A stretch of 64,000 bases of DNA from Clavelina lepadiformis (lineage: Eukaryota > Chordata > Ascidiacea > Aplousobranchia > Clavelinidae), in the NCBI RefSeq assembly GCF_947623445.1, contig NC_135247.1, positions 16,370,501-16,434,500 on the forward strand, read 5' to 3'. The notes beneath the pieces are model-generated. The model was given only the letters and a program-made list of their open reading frames with translations, was not told where the DNA came from and ran no database searches. Of this stretch, positions 52,201-64,000 are shown piece by piece. The first letter of the stretch is position 1. Each line of letters begins with the position of its first letter. The translations under genes were made by a program, and so were the position numbers.

Positions 52201-54320
52201 CCTACTGAACTAAAGTTTGTCATAAACTAAGCTTGTAATATGTCGTTCATACAGTATATCCAAGTATGTTTTATCACAGACCTCACGCAGTTGACAAAAA
52301 ACATTGTGATGTTCATTTGTCCCTCCAAAGTTTGACATCAAAGTTCGCTAAGGACTTCACGCTTGAACGGCGCGAGTGCATAATAATAGTTTATTGGCGC
52401 TGAGAAGTACCTGGTGGACTATGTCACCAATGATAGTGGGGTGAATGAAAAATTGAAATGTGCGTGAATAAGAAAGATATATTGCTTAGCTTGTTTTAAG
52501 ACAGGCTTGATTATAGGTGCACCGTATGTACCGTACAATTATACATAACTTATTTTTCATTTCTCGTCCACTTTCCTATTCAAATAAATTTTGTATGACA
52601 GCTTTGATGCAGTGACATGATCCTTTTAGTAACTGATGGCAAATTAACAGGTAGGAGTTTTAAGTCTAAAGTCATGGTTTAAATATCGATACATTTTGAA
52701 AGCCGGATGATGGACGCAGACGTTGTCAGCAAACGTATTTAGGTTTGTTTTTCAACGACCTTAAACTAAATTGTAAGCTGTAACTGCACAACCTTTCGCC
52801 ACAGTTATTACTCGTCTTACTGAGGAAGTTGTCTTCATTTCTTGAAGAGCAAATTCTGCCACTGACAACCTTCTGTTATACAAATCATTTTCATAATGCT
52901 GCAGAATAAGGCGTAGTGTGGGTGCAGTTATGGCAAAGGTGGTTATGGCATGGTAAAGTGGATTTTAGGATACCTTGTGTGATAAAAATATTATAAAAAT
53001 GCATAAAATGCACAAAGTGGAAAGCTTTAGAATGCACCACACGCAAGGTACAGCCGCAGATTTTCTTGCTAACTTCTAGACACACAATGTCACTAAAACC
53101 TAAGCTGGAAATTGGAAAAAGTTTTTTGTAATTTTAAAAAGCTGTGTTTCGACGTTTTATCGTCTCTCCTAACATGCGTGCACATGTCAATGTGTGTGTT
53201 CTTGTTTTTAAAAAGTATTTTAAACAGTGCTTGCCAAACCCACGACAACAAAGGAAAGCGCACACAAAACCTTCTAAACAACTTACGCTCGGTTGCAGGT
53301 GAATTGAACAAGCACGAGCTGCAGCTTCTTCAGTATTCCGCCGAGGGTAACTTGGAAGGTCTGAAGGAGATGTTCGAACAACAAACCTACTACTTATTTC
53401 ATCTCGACGTAAATTGCGTCGACTCTCTCGACCGTACAGCTTTGAGCTTGGCCACTTTGAATCATCATTTGGAGATCATTCAGTTTCTTCTCAGTGACGA
53501 GATACGTAAGTTTTATTGATTTATGTCATCTTATACGATCAGTTTTACGCAGCAGGAGCTGTTAGGAACATCAAACGGAAATTTTGCTTGATAGCTAGCC
53601 AGCAATTATGTGAAAATTTGCTGCTTGATAAAGATTATGACCGTGTGACTGTGATGCTTTAAACGCGGGAACGATTAATGGAACTATACTATATAATGTC
53701 ACGACTTGCTGTAGGCGGAAATGTCTGGTTTCATTTTTTATCTGGCGTTTAGGTGAAACAACTATTACATTAAAATCCTTTGCTATTGAAATTTGGCGTG
53801 TTCGTTTGGCTCACAATTAATTGAGAGTTTTTCTCTTGCCAATCCTGTGCTAAACCACCACCCACAACGTTATGGATTAAAATGTCTAAATATAGGTGAA
53901 AAAAATAGAATTTTAACAAGGTTGACTAAAAGTAAATGCTTGGGGGCATTTGACAATAGACCAAACGTAACCTTATTTTGCCAAACAGAGAATCAGAGTA
54001 TTGATCTTCAACCCGAAATTTTATAATAACTTTCAGACGGCTTGAAGCTTGGAGATGCACTTTTTTATGCTATTCAATGCGAATTTGTTGAAGCGATTGA
54101 ACTTTTGTTGGAAAAAGACCCTCAGACATCACTACAAGTTGCTCCAGGAACTACGTCACCCTTCGAGCCCGGCTTAACGCCTTTTATGTTGGCCGCACAT
54201 CGCAACAACTACAGGATTCTATCTATGCTCTACAAGTAGGAAAATCTGAATATTGAATACACTAGTTTTAACTAAAGAAAAGAACAGACAATGAGATTCA
54301 GAGAGAGAAAGACAGAAAGA

Positions 54321-54370
<50 letters not shown>

Positions 54371-57300
54371 ATTTATTTAATTCTTTGTTTTCAGCTACTC
54401 TCATCGATTGACATTCAGTGACAACGAGCTTCTTCTGGATGAGGGATTCGATCCATTTTCGTGGGATGCAGTGATGGAGAGACTCCTGCACTATCGAGCC
54501 AGAGCCAGCCCTGCATTTATGCTTCTCATGTTCAAGTAAGTTAAACTTTTTAACCTGGTCTATACACAATGTAAAGAAACTGATTGACAGAAAATTTCGG
54601 TTTGTTATGAAACTTGCAAAACATTTGACGAACAGGTCACTGGATACTGGCAACGATTGTAATCTTTTTATAGATCCCCATTTCTAATGATTTTTCAGTG
54701 TCCTTAGTTTTAGCGCTTTTACGCTTTTCCGTTACCGTTCGATATTTACAAGTTTTTGTGTCCTTCAAAGCGAAAAGGGTATGTCGTGGGACCCGCTGAA
54801 CGCCGCCATGGACTTGTTTGGGGAACTCCATGTCTTGGCAACGCGCGAGAGAGAAGTTGACGAGTCGTATCTCCATATGGCAGAACAATGTGAAATGTTT
54901 GCCACGGATCTCTTGCAGGTTTGATGCGTTCAGATTTTCCCTTTATTCTTAATTAACTGCAGCATATCTAACCCTGCTGCAAGTTGCAAGCTTTATGTAA
55001 TACATCAATGACACAACAGCCGATGACATTCCATGTCTGCAAAAAAGGATGTGATTAAAAATTCTAACATACTCTGTCGGTACAACAAATTCACATCCCT
55101 CCATCCATAACTGTAGGCAATTATTAACCTCGGATTAACCTATTTCGTTGACCTTTGCAACCTTTCCCCAAATTAATCCCGAATCGTTTCATACAACTCA
55201 TCTGGCGACGTGTTGAACATTAAAAAGTCACCTTCTTGCCTCCTATGAACATTATAAAAATGTCGTTGTGGTATAGGAAGTCCGGTCAGCAAACGAGTTG
55301 GCTGACTTGATGTGTTACGATCTGGAGGACGACGAGGGCTCTTTAGCAGTTGTTAACGCTGATGACGCAAACAGCCTGGAACCTTTGCAACGGCAGAAAA
55401 CAAAACATTATCTTAAACCAATAGAAAAGGTATTAACATTTTACAACTTACCGCTACTGTAATATGTTGTTTGCTTTTTTCAGTCTTAGCACGTCGGATA
55501 TCTTTACTGAAAGTGGTAGAGTTTTTACCCCAGTTGTAGTGCATATCTAGGCATACCTATATGAGGCAAAACGTAAATTGAGAGACTTCCGTTATTTAAA
55601 TTATAAATGACTATTCCAGGCGGTTAAATACGAAATGAAGGATTTTGTCACTTCTGACAACGCTCAGTTGGCTCTGATTTATATTCAAAAGGGAAGTCTA
55701 TTTCGTGGTTTGAAAGGTTACAAAGCGACGCTACTCCAGGTAAAAGTTCGCTCTAAATTATTCATTTTAGGCTTTTAAAAGAGATATTCTCCATGTGTGG
55801 TCGCATCGTAACTTATACAACGTTAAGAATTACAAGACTAAAATTGACTTTTGCACAACATTTTGTTTTTTTTTTCAGGCGTTTCTTGGTTGTATCTTTC
55901 CGTTTCTCAGCATCGCTTTCCTGCTGGCTCCCAAGAGCGCTTTCGGTCGGCTCATGTTGAATCCAACTGTGAAGTTTTGGTGCTGGCTTTTGTCAGAAAT
56001 CGTGTTTGTTCTTTTGCTTTTGTCCAACACAATCTTAATGCAATATGACGTCTTCAATGGACTTGATGAGGTGAGTTAATAACCACAATGACCTAAACCC
56101 ATGACACCGTATATAGACAAGAAGGCGTTGCCTATGTTGCGTTCTGACGTGTATAGAAAATAAGTTACACATTTATGTTGACATTTGACATTTTTGTTTG
56201 GTTTACTTTTATTAGTTTGGTGTATATGGGCTCAGGCTAACCGTAAATGTTGCATTCCACGATGTTAACTGAATATATTAACCATGTACGTTATATTACA
56301 TGAGCAGTGCTGCCATACGATCATGCTTCAAAATGCCTTGGCTGTAGCGTTTATCCAAGCTTGATTCATTTTTTACGATGTAACCTCATTGGGTTTTTTC
56401 CTGAAGTTTACTGCCTGACCTATAATATGATAGTTGCAACGTGTTGTGCAACTAATTTTGATTGTATACTTAACACTGAACTGACTAAAGTCTATGGAAA
56501 TAACGACTGACACACATGACACGGAATCTGTTAAACACTGCTCGTTACACAGCTCTTATACCCACGAACCAAGTTCTGATTTTGGTTACTTTTGACGTCG
56601 GCTTTGATGTACAGCATATTTTCGACTTATATTTTTCGGCTAAAGCATTTAAATCCCACTTGTATTCCAGATATCACCGTTTCTGATAGCAGCCTACTTC
56701 TGGATTGTTGGAAAATTTATCCAAGAAGTCAAAGAGATCAAGAATCAGGTTAGCTTAAAAGTTTGGACAAAATTTATCCTAAAAATCTTTGTTTTTTGGC
56801 AAACAAACACAACAAGTTTCATTTGTTGCATTGATGCTGCATGTAAACGGCAAATATAACAAACAAGAAACCCGGAAAATCTATAAATGAATGTTTGCTT
56901 TACCCAACTTACGGTATATACAAGAATTTTCTGAGTTTCCGCCTATCTCGACAAGGCTCAATAAATAATTCAAACGCAACTCAGCATAAGCCTAATATCT
57001 CTTCGTTTTCCGGGGCCCTTAGGAGTTCGTCTCCCTCGCAGACATCTTTTCTGTAGAATTACAAATCAGGGGAATGGTATAATTGACCCTTTAGTAAGTG
57101 GTAATCTGCTTGATATAGCCCAATCGTGAACTCTGTAATTTATGTTAATGTTTTCTTCTTGTTTCTGTATTTAGATCATTAAACGAAATATTCTTGTAGG
57201 GTTTGCGTGAATACATGTCTGATATATGGAACTGGAACGATATGGCCACGATTCTACTTTACACGGCATTTATGATTTTAAGAATAATTCATTTTGCACG

Positions 57301-59011
57301 AAAAGGTAAGACCCCATACAACTTATTCCAAATACACTAACTTGTTAAAGCTGTCTTAAACGGCCTGTTCTATGTAGATTACTTGTAAGTTCATGTTTCA
57401 GTTCACATAAAAGTTTTAGTGGTAGCCTTTGAACTGTAAGTGGGAAGCTTCTGATAAGATATTTAATCAGACGACAGAAAGTTGCGAGAACGTTGTCAAT
57501 TTACAACAGGACTTTAAATTTCACTTTCTCAGAAACCTAGCACTGCGGACCGATGCTACTATGCCGCACCTTATATTCGTTCCTTTGTCATGCGATTACA
57601 AGTAGCTCGTTGCATGTGTAAGCGTTTAAATAATTTAAGAATATATTTTGAAACCTCCAAAGGCACACAGTCAAAATTTCGCCAATCAGTTACAGTACGA
57701 AGATCAGTCATATTTTACTGGGCTTTTTGTGCTGTGTTAAACGTTTTTCCATCGCGGACCTGCTTCACTTCCCGTACTATGATGTAAGGCCCATTCCCCA
57801 ATGACGATAGCCCGACTGCTTTTACAGCTTATAACCATAGGCAAGGCATTTCGATTCGTAAATGTTACGGCATTCTCAATTTTGGTGAATTCGTCATGCA
57901 GTTTGCTGTCAGTTACGACAAGACAATTTGGGTTAAAAAGTATATGAGACATTTTGGTAAATTTCTTCAATTTGTTTACTTCTTATCCGAGTCATCAAGA
58001 TAACAACAATCTCGGCCTGCAGCCGAATTCCAAGTAAACGGCGAGAATCTTGTAAAAAAATCAGTTTCAGGGAACGTTGAAGCTGAAGAAGAAGTCTATT
58101 AAGGGAGTTAAACGCGTTAGCTATCCGGGTGGAATGGGCACAAACGATAGGTGATGTGATATAAAGGTGAAATTGAAGGTGGAAATGGTGAATAGATGTT
58201 TGAACGTCTCAAGAAATTGCAAAGGCGACACCACAGCAAAGAAACGTATATGAGCAGCTACGTCAACATGGCAATTTCTGCTGGTCGATGCGAAACTTGG
58301 CGAAACTTAGGTTGCCTGACGTCAGAGCTTAGAGGAGAGCGTCAAGCTGGAAGAGCAAGTTAAGTAACAGTTAATTGCCACGGTTGGTGTATCACTGGAA
58401 TTGTCATCGCCTTAAGAAGAAAGAGAAGAGCAAATTCTGAGCATGCATCATCAGTGATAGAGGTCTATTGTCAGACATGAAGCTGTGCACAAGCTCCAGA
58501 AGAAGACGACAACGGATCTGTTTCAACGATGCACAAAGCTGGATGAAAAAGAACGAGAATCGATGTAATTAGATCCGATTGGATGATTCGGTTTAAAGAA
58601 CTAGGCGAAAACTGGGTCAATTGGAGAAATAATAAAGAAATATAAAAACCGAGAGAGATAAACGGCTTTCAACTTTCCTAAGGGGTTAGAACTCGACAGG
58701 CTGATTCAAATGTTATCTATAAACGTGAAACAAACATGACGCGCCGTGACTCATTGAACGAAAAATTTCTTAGATTTTCATCATAACATCTGAAACAAAA
58801 TTCAAAATTGATCCTGTTTACGATCAAGCGATTGTGACATCATGTATTTGTTGTAGATGACGACTATGTGAGACGAGGCAGCGGTTACTGGCATGCGGAG
58901 ATGTGGGACCCTTTACCCCTTTCAGATATATGTATCGCGGTATCCTACATCCTTATTCACATGAGAATCATGGAGCTTTTACGAGCTGAGAGAACATTTG
59001 GGCCCCTACAG
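46237..59011 (+). CDS. TRPC: TRPC-family cation channel, 5' part (ankyrin region to S4), incomplete
   Basis: Exons: 46237-46290, 47910-48120, 50239-50334, 50646-50829, 53228-53505, 54037-54235, 54395-54535, 54771-54918, 55277-55429, 55620-55739, 55879-56070, 56671-56748, 57200-57305, 58857-59011. They join in phase to 705 residues with no stop. Residues 1-181 are a Ser/Arg-rich extension (RRNSVACALFGTRRRP). Ankyrin repeats follow (NCVDSLDRTALSLA; GDALFYAIQCEFVEAIELLL; GLTPFMLAAHRNNYRIL), then the TRP_2 region (REREVDESYLHMAEQCEMFA) and membrane segments S1-S4, including GLREYMSDIWNWNDM and FGPLQ. The last donor follows FGPLQ, where TRPC proteins continue into S5. The S5, pore, S6 and TRP-box exons were not found in the remaining 5 kb. 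Exon 1 and the 5' edge of exon 5 (53228) are the least certain. Confidence 0.85.
54323..54366. repeat. (GA)n microsatellite in a TRPC intron
   Basis: An uninterrupted GA dinucleotide run lies between the exons ending at 54235 and starting at 54395, about 28 bp upstream of the 3' splice site. Imperfect GA-rich sequence precedes it from 54296. Confidence 0.95.
58020..58680 (+). other. Purine-rich, decayed coding-like stretch in a TRPC intron
   Basis: This block has marked A+G excess on the plus strand. It gives broken charged peptide fragments in shifting frames, for example ERLKKLQRRHHSKETY and HKLQKKTTTDLFQRCTKLDE, with intervening stops. The pattern resembles a degraded coiled-coil coding sequence or a purine-rich repeat. 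No parent family was recognised. Confidence 0.3.
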
Positions 59012-59036
59012 GTGAGGAAATATGCGTCGGTCTAAC

Positions 59037-59727
59037 ACAGGGGTTCCCAAACATAAACGTGAAGCGTTTGCTATAAGAATTGGCGGAGAGGTTTAAACTT
59101 CAGATTGCGTAGTAGGCTACAACCTATAGTACATTTTGCTTTGTCGTATGATCTAATCTAATGTAACTAGTGTATAATTGTGGAGGCTGCTTTAGTTTGG
59201 TCAGATAACCATAAAATCGAGAAATTTTGCAATATTATTTTTGGCAAAGCAAAAGGGTTACGTTGATACCACGGGTTTCCATAATTTTTGGACCCCGGGT
59301 TGCAGAAAGTCAGAAACTGAACTCACCGGCGTCGGGTTGTGGGACCTCTGGTTTAGTTGGCTCTGTGGTGGAGCGATGAAAGCGCTGGGTTCGCAGTAAT
59401 GTGACCCGGGTTCGATACCCAGCGCTGCACTGTTGTCATGCCTTGAACAAAGCGTACACGAAGGTCGTTCCTGTTTAGTGGTCCTTGTGTACAATAGGCT
59501 ACACATTTCGGCAAGACTATACCTGAAAATCGTCACACATAAAAAAATATTGTCAATCGAAATTTTTCACTCAGACGAACTCGGTAACCCGGTTCAAGCG
59601 GCAAGGAATCATCGCTTGTAGTTTGTAATTCGCGAAAAGATTTCTCTCAGTCAGAAGATAAAAATTCTACTGTACAATAACACACCATACGACTGGTATA
59701 AAAACAAAAACTTTGGGAACCACTTCT
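59037..59727. repeat. Degraded hAT-like repeat cluster
   Basis: The left end, CAGGGGTTCCCAAA, is matched by an inverted TTTGGGAACCACTT at the right end. A second degenerate left-end copy (ACGGGTTTCCATAATTTTTGG, about 59270-59290) is followed by ACCCCGGGTTGCAG. These are Charlie/hAT-like termini. No clean 8-bp duplication was found, so the boundaries are approximate and more than one insertion may be nested. Confidence 0.4.
59352..59440 (+). repeat. tRNA-like SINE head
   Basis: An A-box-like TGGCTCTGTGG (59358-59368) and a strong B box GGTTCGATACC (59409-59419) are followed by a partly paired T-arm (CCGGG/CCCAG). No acceptor stem pairs and the anticodon arm does not fold, so it is a tRNA-derived repeat, not a tRNA gene. 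It lies inside the hAT-like cluster. Confidence 0.5.
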
Positions 59728-60150
59728 CCTAATTTTTTCTGCCTGGTCCGTTATTCTTTTTGTCTTGCCTTAGCATAGCACATAAGCATGCATCCCAGCA
59801 AACCCGAAGGTTATGTTTAGTCAAATAAGTCTGTTTTGCATCAATCACGCCTAATTGATATGTTTATTTGGTTTAAATATGTGATTACATAACGCGATCA
59901 ACCTGCAGGAGAAAGAAAAACATAAATGAAGACGAACAGTACATTTAAAACGATTGTTGAAATAGATATACAGCTCTATTTAAATGTTTAATAACATCAG
60001 CTCTTCCGATAGACGAAGGGCACTAAATACGTACCGGGTAGAAACGGTACATGCGTTTTCTTGCCCAATTATTGCTACTGAGTTTCAACGTATCAAACAA
60101 AGCTTTTAAACTTCCAAAATAAACCCGAGTCCGAATCATCAAAAAGAAAA

Positions 60151-60156
60151 TTTATT
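60151..60156 (-). terminator. Polyadenylation signal (minus) of the ELOVL gene
   Basis: AATAAA on the minus strand about 95 bp past the stop codon. Another AATAAA (60248-60253) overlaps the stop codon itself and is too early to be the main signal. Confidence 0.5.
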
Positions 60157-60248
60157 ACGGAATTCTAACTTCCTTTTCTAGATCATGTACCAAAGTCAAA
60201 TCGCCTAATAATAACAAAATGCTCATTTGTGACTAAAATTTTGAATAT

Positions 60249-62647
60249 TTATTCTTGCTTCTTGATACCGTTGGCCACTGATCCGTTTTGATGATGGCTG
60301 TAGCCATTTGCCAACCCTCCGTTGATTTGCTTCCTTACACCATTGCTAGCCGCCGACTTGGCCTTGCTTCCACGATTTAAATAGGCCTTAATGTAAAAGT
60401 TCAGGAAGAGTACGAGAAGGGAGATAGCGTAGCCTATCATCATGGAACACATCCATTTTGCATATTTGCAATCCACGGCGATGCTTCGTATGCAGTAGAA
60501 GAACAAAATCACAAACTGGCTCTGTAACAATAAAAGCATGTCACGTGTCACTTTCAAACGTTAGCAGTTTCTTTGTTGGCGCCAGTCATTAGATAAGTCC
60601 TTGCCAATGACGACTTAAATGCGCCTCTTATACGTCACTAAATTTTGATATTAACGGTTTGACCCGGCTTTTGAAATCGCTTCCAAACATCCAAACTACA
60701 CTTTGCGATATCTTGTGGAATGCCACTAAGGTGCCATTAAATGTGAAATTATCGCTTACCAATTGTAGCATCGTTATGTATTTCTTCCACCATAAGTATT
60801 TTTGCATTTTTGGTCCACCCGCGCTTAACCCGTAATAAGTGTACATGACGGCGTGCACAAAGGAATTGATTCCGCCAAATATGTAACCTGTAACAAGTGA
60901 ATTCCTATGAATGGCAATCCCTTACATAGGAAGTCGAATATCGAACTAAATGTCCCGATGGTGTAGTCGACTGCTGTACTGTAACATTATTTTAAGGTAT
61001 CATTTGCAGAAAAGCTTTATCTTAAATAGTCAACCTGTAGCTGTACGACACTGTTTATTAGGATCATTGGCACAGGAACTCGCGATAAATAACATCTGTT
61101 CAAACTAACCTTGACCGCCGGGTAGGTACTTAGTTGTGAGCCACCAAATCCCAATCATACTGGTGTGGTGGTAGCTATGAAGGAATGAAATCTGGTTGTA
61201 TTTTTTGCGCAAGGCAAACACGGCCGTCTCCATTAGTTCGATGTACTTGGAGAAGTAGTATAGCCAGCACACTTTCGCCATCTAGGGGGAATCAATTAAA
61301 CGATAGTTAGATCAAATTGAAAAATAACTTTGGACGTTGTTAAATCGCGACAATTTAATCGATAAAGATAAAGAGCAAACACTTTTCAAACTGCAAATAA
61401 ATTATTAGACATTCGTTTAATTATAACCTCTGTATCATTCAGGCAACCAGTAAAGCCTATATACTGTAGCATGTATATGATTCTATAATTCGGCAAACAG
61501 AAAATCTCAAGCGACAACTCAGTGCGTACAAAGTGCACAGCAAACGCTCTCATTCGTAAACACATTAAGTTGCCACGCCTCTTACCCGTAGCGAGGTCGG
61601 AGAGTTGTCATAAATGACTGGTTGACATGTCACGCTGTAACCGGCTACGTAGGCAGTCATGAAGAACTGAAAAGAATTACGAATTGTGGTTAAAAGAAAC
61701 CGAACAAACTCTAAGTAAACTCTCGTATACCTCAGTGTGTACAGGGCTGGTATACACGCCTTGGCCAAATATAAGGTATTGGTCGAACTAAATTATCGCC
61801 GATGCTTTGTATACGTTAGCAACCAAATCAAGACTGCCAGTAATATTTCAACCAGCATATTCAAAATTCGTTAAACGTTTTAGTTCGTGCCAAACACATT
61901 AAGCATCTTAATTGTTTACGTACCTATAATGTGGCACGATTCTCTAAAGTTGTCCTATGTTCTAACGTAGCACATGGGGTAAGGTGTCATATTACCGAGC
62001 AATTAAAAACAATAGCAAGTACGTTTTACTTTAAAGGACCCTCCAAAAAGACTTAGTATTAAATAATAGCGATGAATACACATCGTTGTAAGTGCACACC
62101 GTCTATTAACCATACCTCGTATGTCATATAAACAGACAGAGCCACCATTGTCGCGTTGTAGGCAATTATGAAAGACTTTAGGTTGTACGTTGGCATTTTG
62201 GCCGTCAGAGACCTTGCATTAAAGCTCATATATGCGTAACAACATGCTATGGCAATCGGATAGACAGGAGATTCAACAAGAAGCCATCCAGCTGTTCGTT
62301 GATCTGCAAAATAACAGCTTAAAACTGACTCTTCGTTAACATACGGTCATCGCCACGCTGTCGTATGATTGTAAAGGAAAGCATTACCGCTAAGATTGCC
62401 AAAAGCTATGGTTGCGTCTTTTTAGCGCGTTTGTATTAGAAAATGATACTGGGGATATCCGTCACGAGCCTTGTGTGTTTACAGCACCAGCATAATTATC
62501 GAATACCGCGTATGTCAGTTAAACGGAGAAAGACAAAACTGTCATCAGCATTCACATTTTGAAAAACGTATCCGCAATCCACATACCTGCTCTGTCGTAG
62601 ATCGCCTCTTTGTAAGCATCTGCTAGTTCGTGCCATAGCATATTCAT
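60249..62647 (-). CDS. ELOVL: ELOVL-family very-long-chain fatty-acid elongase, 6 exons
   Basis: Exons in transcript order: 62647-62587, 62303-62116, 61666-61586, 61281-61110, 60887-60760, 60521-60249. They join in phase to 300 residues. Motifs: YDRADQRTAGWLLVESPVYP (N-terminus), KYIELMET (KxxExxDT box with Asp replaced by Glu), LRKKYNQISFLHSYHHTSM (catalytic histidine box HxxHH), HAVMYTYYGLSAGGP (HxxMYxYY) and WWKKYITMLQLSQF (TxxQxxQ). Several hydrophobic helices span the ER membrane. The C-terminus is Asn/Gly/Lys-rich and ends KKQE, a KKxx ER-retrieval signal. ELOVLs catalyse the condensing step of fatty-acid elongation using malonyl-CoA. FSKYIELM recalls the ELOVL1/7 branch, but the substrate class cannot be settled here. 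It lies antisense in the region where TRPC should continue. Confidence 0.93.
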
Positions 62648-64000
62648 TTGCAAAAATTGCCACTGGCCCTAAACACCAAGTTAGCACTTATCTATCGCTT
62701 TCTTGCGAAATTCGAAGCGACGGTCAGTTTTATGGTTTGCTTACTCCTAGACTCAATTAATTAAACGTCTGAAATACAAAGCTGCAAATACGTTAGATTC
62801 GAAGCAACGGTACTTGATGTTTCTTTAAGATACTACTCTCAGAGACGTTTGTCGGAAACAAAAACCATTGCCCGGTAACCCTAAGGAGGTATCTTTGATC
62901 GACGTTGGTTACAGTTGTTGGGTTGGTTGCCGATTGCTTGGAATCGAACCGCTTGAATCAATATGTAGCTTAAATACGCCTCGAACCTTAACCTTAAACA
63001 CCACTACATGGGTGCTTGGGTCAAGTTACTAATATCCCATGATGCATCAAATCACTACCGAGCGCCTGTGCTGGATCGTTCAGCTGGAAGCGTTACTGTA
63101 AATACAGCCTCTACAGTACACTGCTGCTGTCGGTTTCATCTACTACCATCACTAAAACTTTGCTTTACCGCCAAGCGCTATATCCTACTTCCTGTAATCC
63201 AAAACTTATATACGCTAAGCTAACGAACATAGATGACCTTAACTGCACCAAACCTAAGTTAAAAATATATTTCAGTGCGAAACCTGAAGGCTATTCCTTT
63301 GCTTTTGCTTGGTCAGAGACTAACGGTAACCAATTTACCAATCTTTTGAAATTATTGAAAAAAAACACAGTATAATTCCTCAGTGTGTAATTCTTCATAG
63401 CGTATGACTAGCCAGCTGTTGGTTTTGCAAAAAGGCACTGTAGACCAGTAATTCAACAACATTTTAAAATAACGGTTAAGCGCAACAAACTTCCACTCAA
63501 TGAACACATAATGACTAGCCTGTGCGGTTGCCTTTGAAGCTAGTCCTTTATGGTCTTATCCAATACCAATACAACGTTTGATTTTCTGAATCTTTAAGAC
63601 TGTATATGTTAAAAATTAACTTGGTTGATTTCTGCCGCCTTCCGTACTTCGAGTACTGCTGCCGTTTTGATGGTACTGCTCTGCTTATTATTATTAAGCG
63701 TATGCTATGAGCGCTATTACGATAGAGTCACGTGGTGAAGCGTGCAGAGCGAAAAACGTGACATATTTTCAAAAGTATTACGTCATTTTCTTCTCTACCC
63801 GGAGGTCGCTTGCTCGGCTTCGACTTACATGAACCAAACATAAAGTATGCTGCCTAGTACTTCGTGTCATCAACCGTTAACATTTGAGGGCGACAACCAG
63901 AAGGTCCTTTTTTGTTTAGTAAACCGCAGGAGGTAGTTTCAGGTCGTGTTATGTTTAACAGAGAAGACATCTGACATATTGTGTCATGTGCTTGAACAAG
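62648..64000. other. ELOVL 5' flank to window end, nothing recognised
   Basis: No coding exon with family similarity was found on either strand, including no TRPC S5/pore segment. Short open frames at 63008-63223 and 63160-63375 lack motifs. Confidence 0.45.

Noticed and set aside
62935..62955. Minus-strand tRNA suggested by a perfect B box (GGTTCGATTCC)
   Set aside because: The T-arm does not pair and no A box or acceptor stem is in place.
1..64000. CRISPR arrays, phage or bacterial operon features
   Set aside because: All recognised genes are intron-split metazoan genes and no regularly spaced repeat array was seen.

Overview
The window is AT-rich animal nuclear DNA. Its genes are split into many short exons with GT-AG introns of about 80 bp to 2.4 kb. 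The families are metazoan: a TNF ligand, a TNF receptor, FLVCR, ferroportin, WDR48, TRPC and ELOVL. Gene size and layout suggest an invertebrate deuterostome. My best guess is an ascidian tunicate of Ciona type, but this is inferred from gene structure and was not tested by a database search. No bacterial, organellar or CRISPR features were seen.

Layout: (1) 1.4-8.4 kb, plus strand: a 21-exon coiled-coil gene, very likely CCDC57, with a hAT MITE in intron 3. (2) 8.6-14.7 kb: intergenic, with a tRNA-derived SINE, a LINE reverse-transcriptase tail and a second hAT MITE. (3) 14.7-19.4 kb, plus: an 11-exon FLVCR transporter. (4) 21.1-23.8 kb, minus: a 7-exon TNF-superfamily ligand. (5) 25.6-27.3 kb, minus: a 4-exon TNF receptor, directly upstream of the ligand in the same orientation. 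(6) 27.3-32.8 kb: mostly featureless. (7) 32.9-38.2 kb, minus: a 17-exon WDR48/UAF1 gene. (8) 39.0-40.8 kb, minus: ferroportin SLC40A1 with an uninterrupted coding region. (9) 40.8-46.2 kb: intergenic, with a piggyBac-type MITE. (10) 46.2-59.0 kb, plus: the N-terminal half of a TRPC channel, running out after S4. (11) 60.2-62.6 kb, minus: a 6-exon ELOVL fatty-acid elongase lying where the TRPC pore exons would be expected, so it is either nested in a TRPC intron or TRPC is truncated.

Phases: exon models were built by hand, and the summed exon lengths are divisible by three for every complete gene (CCDC57-like 1021 aa, FLVCR 466, TNF ligand 293, TNF receptor 361, WDR48 692, SLC40A1 572, ELOVL 300).

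Functional themes: the TNF ligand (furin site, EDA/APRIL-like) and the TNF receptor (three cysteine-rich domains, no death domain) are neighbours and could be a cognate pair. FLVCR (choline/heme transport) and ferroportin (iron export) lie about 20 kb apart. The ferroportin lacks three of the four residues that bind metal in the human protein. TE insertions from the hAT and piggyBac superfamilies keep perfect target-site duplications, which suggests fairly recent mobility.
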